From: an uncultured Bacteroidia bacterium
Lineage (GTDB): Bacteria > Bacteroidota > Bacteroidia > Bacteroidales > Prolixibacteraceae
Length of the DNA stretch: 64,000 nt
Direction of reading: 5' to 3'
Assembly (NCBI GenBank): GCA_903902325.1
Contig: CAIUUO010000066.1
Location: forward strand, 29,117 to 93,116
Shown here one piece after another: positions 28,667 to 35,743 of the stretch. The notes beneath the pieces were generated by a model. The model saw only the letters and a list, made by a program, of their open reading frames with translations. It was not told where the DNA came from and did no database searches. Position 1 is the first letter of the stretch; every line of letters begins with the position of its first letter. Made by a program: the position numbers and the translations under genes.

Positions 28667-29185
28667 ATGGAAAAAATTGCCATTTTTTTTGGACCCCTGA
28701 ACGGGTCGGTTCATCGGATAGCCAAACTGGTTGCTTCCAAGATTGGCACGGATAAGGTCGATCTGATTCACATTACAGATGCATCTCCAGCCGATCTGGA
28801 AAAATATGACCGGATTATTTTCGGGATTTCCACCATTGGCAAAGATACATGGCAACAAAAATTTGACAACACAGACTGGTCCCATTTTTTCCCGATTGTG
28901 ACAGATTTCAATTTTAAAGGGAAGAAAGTCGCCATCTTCGGACTGGGAGACCACATCACCTATGCCTATCATTTCGTTGATTCAATGGGACTTCTGGGCA
29001 AAACGATCAAAAACAATGGTGGTGAAATATTCGGCAAAGTCAGTACGGAAGGTTATACTTTCCAGGATTCGGATGCCATCGTGGAAGGACAGTTCATTGG
29101 CCTTCCCGTTGACGAAGACTTTGAGCCTGAACTGACGGAAGAACGCGTTTCTGCCTGGGTGGATTCTCTGATGAAGACATTCTGA
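28667..29185 (+). CDS. flavodoxin with an atypical FMN phosphate loop
   Basis: A 172-residue long-chain-type flavodoxin. The fold is supported by IAIFFGP at the first strand, YDRIIFGIST at the third and KVAIFGLGDHITYAYHFVDSMGLLG, the characteristic second FMN loop. The first loop reads GPLNGSVHRIA rather than the usual S/T-x-T-G-N-T. It would carry low-potential electrons, for example between the 2-oxoacid oxidoreductase and complex I; this is inference. It lies between pheA and an aminotransferase gene, an unusual setting. Confidence 0.85.
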   Translation: MEKIAIFFGPLNGSVHRIAKLVASKIGTDKVDLIHITDASPADLEKYDRIIFGISTIGKDTWQQKFDNTDWSHFFPIVTDFNFKGKKVAIFGLGDHITYAYHFVDSMGLLGKTIKNNGGEIFGKVSTEGYTFQDSDAIVEGQFIGLPVDEDFEPELTEERVSAWVDSLMKTF

Positions 29186-29187
29186 TC

Positions 29188-30519
29188 ATGGCAAATACTC
29201 CAATCCCTCCTTCCATTGTGGAAGAACAAATCGCGGCGCTTGAGGTCGATGAGATCGGATATGCCTCGATTAGGGAGATTGTGCAACTGGTCAGCAGCAT
29301 TGAGGCGGCAACCGGCATCAGGTACATCCGGATGGAGATGGGCGTACCCGGACTGCCACCGTCAAAAGTTGGGGTTGAAGCCGAAATAGAAGCCTTGCGC
29401 AATAATGTAGCTTCCATTTATCCCCAGATTGATGGCATTCCTACCCTGAAAACGGAGGCATCCCGTTTTGTCAAGCTTTTTATGGACATCGATGTGAAGC
29501 CCCAGGGATGCATTCCTACCGTAGGATCCATGGAAGGAAGCTATGCCGCCTTCCTGGTAACGGCTGCCAGGGAAAAGGAGAAGGATACCGCCCTGTTTAT
29601 CGATCCCGGTTTTCCTGTTCAAAAGCAGCAGATGCTGGTGATGAACCAGAAATACATCTCCTTTGATGTCTTCGATTACAGGGGGGAGAAACTGAGGGAA
29701 AAACTGGAATCCTATTTGTCAAAAGGGAATATCTGCAACATTGTCTATTCCAATCCCAATAATCCGTCCTGGATTTGCCTAACCGAAGCAGAGTTGAAAA
29801 TCATCGGGGAGTTGGCCAACAAGTACGATGTGGTGGTGATCGAGGATCTCGCCTATTTCGCCATGGATTTCCGCCAGGATCTGTCAAAGCCCGGCGTGGC
29901 TCCTTTCCAGCCTACCGTAGCGAAATACACGGGTAACTGGGTCATGATGATATCCAGTTCAAAAGTCTTCTCCTACGCCGGACAAAGGATCGGTGTCCTG
30001 ATCATTTCCGACCAACTGTACCACCGGCATTCGCAAAACCTCAGCGACAGGCTTCGAGTGCATGGATTCGGCAATGCCATTGTCCACAGGGTGCTGTATG
30101 CGATGACATCGGGAACTTCACATTCAGCACAATATGCATTGGCTGCCATGTTCAGGCATGCGAACGACGGTGACTACGATTTCATCGGGGAAGTGAAGGA
30201 ATACGGAGAAAAAGCACGCATCATGAAGCAACTCTTTACCTCCAACGGTTTTGAAATCGTTTATTCAACAGATATTGACAAACCCGTTGGTGATGGCTTC
30301 TATTTTACCATCAATTACCCGGGAATGGATGAGGCAAAACTACTGTATCACCTCCTGTTTTATGGCATCAGCGCCATCTCTTTGGGCAATACCGGGAGCT
30401 CAAAACAGGGTTTGAGGGCATGTGTCTCCAATGTTCGGCGTAATCAATTCGAAGATCTTGAAAGTAGATTGATTCAGTTTCATCGCGATTTTCCTGTCGA
30501 CTTACAGATTGAAAGTTAA
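29188..30519 (+). CDS. PLP-dependent class I/II aminotransferase, probably aromatic
   Basis: A 443-residue fold-type I aminotransferase. The PLP Schiff-base Lys is about residue 259 in SSSKVFSYAGQRIG. The Asn of VYSNPNNPSWICLTEAE and the Asp/Tyr of VVVIEDLAYFAM complete the cofactor pocket. It is two bases after the flavodoxin gene and follows pheA, so the likely reaction is phenylpyruvate plus amino donor to phenylalanine. Specificity is inferred from the operon. Confidence 0.85.
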   Translation: MANTPIPPSIVEEQIAALEVDEIGYASIREIVQLVSSIEAATGIRYIRMEMGVPGLPPSKVGVEAEIEALRNNVASIYPQIDGIPTLKTEASRFVKLFMDIDVKPQGCIPTVGSMEGSYAAFLVTAAREKEKDTALFIDPGFPVQKQQMLVMNQKYISFDVFDYRGEKLREKLESYLSKGNICNIVYSNPNNPSWICLTEAELKIIGELANKYDVVVIEDLAYFAMDFRQDLSKPGVAPFQPTVAKYTGNWVMMISSSKVFSYAGQRIGVLIISDQLYHRHSQNLSDRLRVHGFGNAIVHRVLYAMTSGTSHSAQYALAAMFRHANDGDYDFIGEVKEYGEKARIMKQLFTSNGFEIVYSTDIDKPVGDGFYFTINYPGMDEAKLLYHLLFYGISAISLGNTGSSKQGLRACVSNVRRNQFEDLESRLIQFHRDFPVDLQIES

Positions 30520-30619
30520 AGTGGCTGTTTTTTGAAAATATGTAAGAAAACGGATACAGGACAAAAGTCATAATTGACTTCAATTCCTATTCCGAAATTT
30601 GAATAAAAATAACTTAGAC

Positions 30620-30847
30620 ATGGCTAAAGTCATAGGAGCAGTAGTTGTTGATTCAGAAGTTTGCAAAGGTTGTAACCTCTGTGTCGTCTCTTGTCCAACA
30701 CAGACTTTGGGGCTCAACCGCGATGTCAACAGCAAGGGATATCACTATTCCTACATGGAGAATCCCGAGAATTGCATTGGATGTTCAAATTGCTCGTCAG
30801 TTTGTCCCGACAGTTGCATCGCAGTTTACAGAGTTAAGGTAGAATAG
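30620..30847 (+). CDS. korD: 2-oxoacid:ferredoxin oxidoreductase, ferredoxin-like delta subunit
   Basis: A 75-residue 2x[4Fe-4S] protein with Cys at 15/18/21/25 and 52/55/58/62, each set ending in CP. It is the first gene of the order delta-alpha-beta-gamma typical of the Kor/Vor oxidoreductases of Bacteroidota. ATG at 30620; a TTG 21 bases upstream is less likely. It would pass electrons from the TPP site to ferredoxin. Confidence 0.9.
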   Translation: MAKVIGAVVVDSEVCKGCNLCVVSCPTQTLGLNRDVNSKGYHYSYMENPENCIGCSNCSSVCPDSCIAVYRVKVE

Positions 30848-30873
30848 CATTAATCAATTAAAAATATCCTGAT

Positions 30874-31959
30874 ATGGGTGAATTAAGATTGATGAAAGGA
30901 AACGAAGTAATCGCTGAAGCGGCCATTCGGTATGGTTGTGACGGCTATTTCGGTTATCCGATCACTCCTCAGTCGGAAGTAATGGAATCCCTGATGGCGG
31001 CTCGCCCGTGGGAGACCACAGGCATGGTTGTTTTGCAGGCTGAGAGTGAGATTGCATCCATCCACATGGTTTATGGGGCAGCCGGTTGCGGCAAAAGGGT
31101 GATGACCTCGTCTTCCAGTCCGGGCATCAGCCTGATGGCAGAAGGGATCTCCTACATTGCAGGGTCAGAACTTCCCTGCGTGATCGTCAACGTACAACGG
31201 GGCGGTCCGGGACTTGGCACAATCCAGCCTTCACAGGCGGATTACAACCAGGCCACCAAAGGGGGCGGACACGGCGACTATTCCTTGCTGGTTCTTGCTC
31301 CGGCTTCCGTCCAGGAGATGAACGACTTTGTTGGTTTGGGTTTTGACCTGGCATTCAAATACCGGAATCCGGTTATGATCCTCGCCGACGGGGTGATTGG
31401 CCAGATGATGGAAAAGGTTGAACTGATGGACCAGCAGCCCAGATGGACAGAAGAACAGGTAAAACAGATTACCGGAAGCTGGGCCACCCAAGGTAAAACC
31501 AAAGACCGCGAAAAACACGTGATCACCTCCCTCGAAATGGATTCTCACATCATGGAAAACAACAACCTCCGCCTGCAGGCCAAATACCAGCAGATGAAGG
31601 ATGAGGATGTAAGATATGAGACCATCGAATGTGAGGATGCCGATTATATTCTCGTTGCATTTGGCTGTGCTGCCCGCATATGCCAGAAAACAGTCCAGAT
31701 GGCAAGGGCCAAAGGTCATAAAGTCGGTCTCCTGAGACCTATTACACTTTTCCCGTTCCCAGAAAAGGTTATTGCGGAAATGGCTTCCCATGTAAATGGC
31801 TTTCTGACAGTTGAATTCAACGCAGGACAGATGGTCAACGATGTGCGCCTGGCGGTCAATGGAAAAACCAGGGTTGAATATTTTGGCCGGATGGGGGGAA
31901 TACTACCTTCACCTGACGAGGTAGAAAAGGCACTGTATCATAAACTGATAGGAGATTAA
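30874..31959 (+). CDS. korA: 2-oxoacid:ferredoxin oxidoreductase, alpha subunit (KorA/VorB type)
   Basis: A 361-residue subunit with the pyrimidine-binding fold: GYFGYPITPQSEVME, the SSSSPGISLMAEGISY region and VQRGGPGLGTIQPSQADYNQA. The family oxidises 2-oxoglutarate or branched-chain 2-oxoacids with CoA, yielding acyl-CoA, CO2 and reduced ferredoxin. Bacteroidota homologues of this length are often labelled VorB (3-methyl-2-oxobutanoate dehydrogenase). Substrate cannot be settled from sequence. It is four bases from the beta gene. Confidence 0.9.
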   Translation: MGELRLMKGNEVIAEAAIRYGCDGYFGYPITPQSEVMESLMAARPWETTGMVVLQAESEIASIHMVYGAAGCGKRVMTSSSSPGISLMAEGISYIAGSELPCVIVNVQRGGPGLGTIQPSQADYNQATKGGGHGDYSLLVLAPASVQEMNDFVGLGFDLAFKYRNPVMILADGVIGQMMEKVELMDQQPRWTEEQVKQITGSWATQGKTKDREKHVITSLEMDSHIMENNNLRLQAKYQQMKDEDVRYETIECEDADYILVAFGCAARICQKTVQMARAKGHKVGLLRPITLFPFPEKVIAEMASHVNGFLTVEFNAGQMVNDVRLAVNGKTRVEYFGRMGGILPSPDEVEKALYHKLIGD

Positions 31960-31962
31960 ATC

Positions 31963-32775
31963 ATGGCTGAAATAGCTGAAAGACTCAAAAATATTATCAG
32001 GCCTGAAAACCTGATTTATGGCAAATCCCCGTTGCTGAATGAGGTGACCATGCATTATTGCCCGGGTTGCAGTCATGGCGTAGTGCACAAAATCATCGCC
32101 GAAGTCATTGATGACATGGGAATCCAGGATAGCACCATCGGGGTATCCCCGGTAGGTTGCGCCGTTTTCGCCTACAATTACATCGACATCGACTGGTCTG
32201 AGGCAGCGCACGGACGCGCTCCTGCAGTTGCTACCGGTATCAAGCGTATTTCGCCCGAGAAGACTGTTTTTACCTACCAGGGAGACGGAGACCTTGCAGC
32301 TATTGGCACCGCAGAGACCATGCATGCCGTGAACAGGGGTGAAAATATCGTGATGATCTTCATCAACAACGCCATTTACGGGATGACAGGCGGGCAAATG
32401 GCTCCTACTACCCTTCTTGGCCAGGTCACTTCAACAACGCCTTACGGCCGTAATGTCGACCTCAATGGTTATCCATTAAAAATCACCGAACTGATCGCCC
32501 AGTTGCCAGGCGCTGCCTACGTAACACGTCAAAGCGTTCATACTCCCGCAGCAGTAAGGAAAGCCAGGAAAGCGATCAGAAAGGCATTCGAATTGTCCCA
32601 GAAAAATATCGGAACCTGCTTCGTAGAAGTTGTATCTACCTGTAATTCAGGATGGAAATTAACACCTGTCGAGTCAAACGACTGGATGGTCAAGCACATG
32701 TTCCCACTCTTCCCGCTGGGCGACCTGAAAGACGGTGGGAAAGATGCTACAGAACCTTTCAATATCCAAGGATAA
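31963..32775 (+). CDS. korB: 2-oxoacid:ferredoxin oxidoreductase, beta subunit (TPP-binding)
   Basis: A 270-residue TPP-binding subunit. The TPP/Mg motif is GDGDLAAIGT followed by IFINNAIYGMTGGQMAPTT. The Cys in YCPGCSHGVVHKII and VSPVGCAVF match cluster-region positions of the family. The stop lies inside an AAAAAGG-type periodic repeat, which occupies the 206-base gap to the gamma gene; this gap is unusually large for the operon. Confidence 0.92.
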   Translation: MAEIAERLKNIIRPENLIYGKSPLLNEVTMHYCPGCSHGVVHKIIAEVIDDMGIQDSTIGVSPVGCAVFAYNYIDIDWSEAAHGRAPAVATGIKRISPEKTVFTYQGDGDLAAIGTAETMHAVNRGENIVMIFINNAIYGMTGGQMAPTTLLGQVTSTTPYGRNVDLNGYPLKITELIAQLPGAAYVTRQSVHTPAAVRKARKAIRKAFELSQKNIGTCFVEVVSTCNSGWKLTPVESNDWMVKHMFPLFPLGDLKDGGKDATEPFNIQG

Positions 32776-32941
32776 AGGAAAAAGGAGAAAGGAAAAAGTT
32801 AGGGGCAGCATTTGCGGCTGACCAATTAAGTAGAATAATAACGAAATGAAAAGCATAATGTGAGATGAGGTGTTATTCAAAAGGCAAAAGGCTGCAAGTT
32901 GAGTGTTTACTTTTTCCTTTTGCCTTTTGCCTTTTTCCTTA
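32770..32941. repeat. AAAAAGG/CCTTTTT heptamer inverted repeat inside the kor operon
   Basis: AAGGAAAAAGGAGAAAGG-type units start at the korB stop. Complementary CTTTTTCCTTTTGCC-type units close the spacer at about 32910-32941. The ~110-base loop also contains AAAAGGCAAAAGG, which can pair with the right arm. The same unit recurs at 48335-48528. Confidence 0.75.
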
Positions 32942-32981
32942 TTTTCAATAGTGCTTTAATAATCGATAATATTTCAAGATT

Positions 32982-33533
32982 ATGACTGAAGAAATCATTA
33001 TTGCCGGTTTTGGCGGACAGGGAGTTCTCTCCATGGGAAAGATCCTTGCCTATTCAGGAGTGATGCAGGATCAGGAAGTTGCCTGGTTTCCATCCTACGG
33101 TCCCGAAATGAGGGGTGGTACAGCCAACGTGACTGTGATCCTGAGTGATGACCGAATCAGTTCCCCGGTTCTCCATGAATTTGATACCGCCATCATCCTC
33201 AACCAGCAATCCATGACCAAATTTGAAAAGATGGTCAAGGCGGGAGGAACTTTGCTCTATGACCCGAATGGAGTCGTAAAGCATCCTACCAGGAAAGATA
33301 TCAACATTTACAAGGTGGAGGGAGCCAGATTGGCCGTAGAAATGGGAAATCCACTCACCTTCAATATGATCGTTTTGGGGGCATTCCTGAAGGCCAAACC
33401 CGTTATCAAAATGGAGAATGTCAAAAAAGGTCTTGAAAAGTCACTTCCCGAAAGACATCACAAGCTGATTCCGCTTAATTTGAAGGCCATCGAGGTTGGA
33501 CAGGCCAATCTTGAAGTTGTGCAGGAAGTTTGA
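32982..33533 (+). CDS. korC: 2-oxoacid:ferredoxin oxidoreductase, gamma subunit
   Basis: A 183-residue gamma subunit with the typical start IIIAGFGGQGVLSMGKILAYSG and WFPSYGPEMRGGTANVTVILSD. It completes the four-subunit enzyme with the genes at 30620-32775, despite the repeat-filled gap. After the stop, TTTGACAA and TTGTCAAA form an 8-bp inverted repeat that could end the operon. Confidence 0.92.
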   Translation: MTEEIIIAGFGGQGVLSMGKILAYSGVMQDQEVAWFPSYGPEMRGGTANVTVILSDDRISSPVLHEFDTAIILNQQSMTKFEKMVKAGGTLLYDPNGVVKHPTRKDINIYKVEGARLAVEMGNPLTFNMIVLGAFLKAKPVIKMENVKKGLEKSLPERHHKLIPLNLKAIEVGQANLEVVQEV

Positions 33534-33594
33534 CAAGAAACAGATAAAAACTATTTTTTTTAGTTGAGTTGTCAAAAAAATAAACTGAAAAAAC

Positions 33595-33625
33595 TTGACA
33601 TTTGGTTCACAATGATGTATCTTTG
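33595..33625 (+). promoter_or_regulatory. strong Bacteroidota-type promoter without a coding target
   Basis: TTG at 33595-33597, a 20-base spacer and TATCTTTG at 33618-33625 match TTG-N19/20-TAnnTTTG well. The next plus-strand gene starts 750 bases away, and a terminator hairpin begins only 28 bases downstream. Confidence 0.6.
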
Positions 33626-33631
33626 CAATGT

Positions 33632-33693
33632 CGATTCTACGGATTCGACGCCGTAAAGCCTTAAGGAGTTTAGCTCTTTGAGGCTTTGCTTTT
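33632..33693 (+). ncRNA. candidate ~60-nt small RNA
   Basis: The transcript expected from the promoter at 33595-33625 would start near 33632 and end in the T-run at 33690-33693. It contains a short 5' stem (GTCGA 33630-33634 / TCGAC 33645-33649) and a 16-bp terminator hairpin. No open reading frame of note fits inside. It could instead be a leader remnant of a displaced gene. Confidence 0.45.
33653..33693 (+). terminator. intrinsic terminator of the small transcript
   Basis: The stem from 33653 to 33668 pairs with 33674 to 33689 (16 bp including three G-T wobbles) around a TTTAG loop and is followed by TTTT. The last eight codons of the minus-strand gene at 33670 lie inside it. Confidence 0.6.
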
Positions 33694-34197
33694 AAATACA
33701 AGTTCATTTGTACCATTTTTCAATACCCAAACCTCATTAATCACATGCCCCTCTTTAATTCTTTGAATACAAGTTCTTTTAATATGGTCATGGGTCATAT
33801 TACAATCTTTAATAATTATTCTGGAAGATTGTTTTAGTCCACGTCTTAGCATGTTACTAAAATTCGTTTTAGGATTATTTGATATAAACCCCTCATATTC
33901 AAAAAAATCATTATCGACTTTCAAGTCAGGACATTTCCCTTCGTACTTAGTCCCAATTAAACCGCCAAATATTTTTTTATACCTTTTATCTTTGAAATGA
34001 AGTTTAGGCAATATCTGCACTTTTCGACCTATTTTTGCAAACTCAAAAGAGATTAACAATAAATCACGGTAATCATTTTGATTTTTATCAACTTCAGAAT
34101 GAATTTCGACACGACCATTGTTTTCAAACTCTTTATAGATTGTAAATTCTCCAGAGGAAGTTGATTTTGATAAATAAGGATGAAATAAAATAGACAT
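33670..34197 (-). CDS. AT-rich hypothetical protein, possible BECR-fold (CdiA-CT-like) RNase
   Basis: A 175-residue protein with no signal. The C-terminal half has the order CPDLKVDNDFFEYEGF, then NMLRRGLKQSSRIIIKD and INEVWVLKNGTNELV. This resembles the C-terminal tRNase domains of CdiA-type toxins (PD-x-xVDG-xxWExK, LRxGLKQSxxIII, VxEVWV). The similarity is by pattern, and the catalytic set is unproven; the Lys usual after the acidic residue appears replaced. It is far more AT-rich than its neighbours and has no adjacent immunity-like gene. Probably acquired. Confidence 0.5.
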   Translation of the reverse strand: MSILFHPYLSKSTSSGEFTIYKEFENNGRVEIHSEVDKNQNDYRDLLLISFEFAKIGRKVQILPKLHFKDKRYKKIFGGLIGTKYEGKCPDLKVDNDFFEYEGFISNNPKTNFSNMLRRGLKQSSRIIIKDCNMTHDHIKRTCIQRIKEGHVINEVWVLKNGTNELVFKSKASKS

Positions 34198-34374
34198 ACT
34201 TAGTCACTTCAATAATAATAGGCTTCAATTCCTGACGTTTACAAAACAACATTCTAATAAATTTAACCTATTTTACTGACATTTCATAATTGATAAATCT
34301 CCTGTTTTCTTTCATCGTTTTTTCTTAGTTTTAGCCTCAACAAACAACTTTATAACTAACTTTTTCTTCAAAGT

Positions 34375-35613
34375 ATGAATATAAAAATTAGGCTGACCCT
34401 GATGAACTTCCTACAGTTCTTTGTATGGGGTGCGTGGCTGATCTCACTTGGCGGATACATGATGGGACCATTGAAATTTACCGGCGGACAGGTAGGCGGA
34501 GTCTATGCAACCATGGGGATTGCTGCGCTCTTTATGCCGGGCTTAATGGGGATCGTTGCCGATCGCTGGATCAACGCAGAGAGGGTTCTGGGAATGTGTC
34601 ATTTCATTGGGGCAATCCTGCTCTTTTGGGCTTCTACGATCACTAATCCCGTGGTGATGTACTGGGTGATGCTTTTCAATGCCATGGCCTATATGCCCAC
34701 TATTGCCCTGAACAGCGCCGTTTCCTATAATATTCTGCTTCAAAAAGGATACGATGTGGTGATAGATTTTCCACCCATCCGCGTTTGGGGAACCGTCGGC
34801 TTCATATTTGCCATGTGGATTGTGGATCTCTTGGGATGGGCCAGAAGTCCGGCCCAGTTGTATGTCAGCTCCGCGACAGCGCTTTTCCTCAGTATTTATG
34901 CCTTCACGCTTCCGGCTTGTCCACCTGCAAAAGTCAAAAGGGACGGTTCCATAGTTTCGGCTCTTGGCCTGGATGCCTTCGTACTTTTCAAAAAGAAGAA
35001 GATGGCAGTGTTTTTCATCTTCGCGATGCTGATTGGCGCTGCCCTTCAAATCACCAATACATTCGGCGGATCATTCCTCGACGACTTTTCCAAATTTGAC
35101 CTCTACAAGGATTCCTTTGCAGTCAGGCACCCTACCCTGCTGCTTTCTGTTTCGCAGATTTCCGAGACGCTTTTCATTCTGACCATTCCTTTTTTCCTGA
35201 AACGGTTTGGAATCAAACGGGTCATGATCATCAGCATCTTTGCCTGGGTACTTCGATTTGGGCTTTTTGGCATCGGAAATCCGGGTCATGGACTTGCACT
35301 TTTGATATTATCCATGATCATTTATGGTATGGCTTTCGATTTCTTCAACATCTCGGGTTCATTGTTTGTGGAGATGGAAGCTGAGCCGGGTATCCGAGCA
35401 AGCGCCCAGGGGCTCTTCATGATCATGACCAATGGCTTCGGTGCATTCCTTGGTGGAACTGCAAGCGGTTATGTGGTTGACCTCTTTACCAAGGATGGCG
35501 TCAAGGACTGGCCGCATATCTGGTTCGTATTCGCAGGATATGCCCTGATACTTGGATTAATATTCCCATTCTTATTCAAATACAAGCATGAAAGAGTGCC
35601 TAAAGTGAACTAG
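34375..35613 (+). CDS. NupG-like nucleoside:H+ symporter (MFS)
   Basis: A 412-residue inner-membrane transporter with twelve helices. The start MNIKIRLTLMNFLQFFVWGAWLISLGGYM and the WGTVGFIFAMWIVD region match the nucleoside:proton symporter family (NupG/XapB type). The last residues RVPKVN and the stop codon are supplied by the 9-base periodic repeat that begins at 35592, so the original C-terminus has probably been replaced. Confidence 0.87.
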   Translation: MNIKIRLTLMNFLQFFVWGAWLISLGGYMMGPLKFTGGQVGGVYATMGIAALFMPGLMGIVADRWINAERVLGMCHFIGAILLFWASTITNPVVMYWVMLFNAMAYMPTIALNSAVSYNILLQKGYDVVIDFPPIRVWGTVGFIFAMWIVDLLGWARSPAQLYVSSATALFLSIYAFTLPACPPAKVKRDGSIVSALGLDAFVLFKKKKMAVFFIFAMLIGAALQITNTFGGSFLDDFSKFDLYKDSFAVRHPTLLLSVSQISETLFILTIPFFLKRFGIKRVMIISIFAWVLRFGLFGIGNPGHGLALLILSMIIYGMAFDFFNISGSLFVEMEAEPGIRASAQGLFMIMTNGFGAFLGGTASGYVVDLFTKDGVKDWPHIWFVFAGYALILGLIFPFLFKYKHERVPKVN

Positions 35614-35711
35614 AGTGACTAAAGTGCCTAAAGTTATGGACTCCGGACAATTCAAGCCGGTAGCGAAGTACTTTAGGCATTTTAGTTCACTCCAGGCACT
35701 TTAGGCACTTC
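35592..35711. repeat. periodic 9-mer inverted repeat, copy 2 of the dispersed element
   Basis: Units of AGTGCCTAA (35592-35633) and inverted TTAGGCACT (about 35667-35711) enclose a loop with GGACTCCGGA and AGCGAAGTA. Read in reverse complement, the loop matches that of 2594-2711. The first 22 bases lie inside the MFS gene. Confidence 0.8.
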
Positions 35712-35743
35712 TACATAAACGCTTCAATATCTAATAAATCAGC

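Noticed and set aside
33655..33693. Hairpin as a terminator of the minus-strand toxin-like gene
   Set aside because: The T-run follows only on the plus strand; on the minus strand there is no T-run after the stem.
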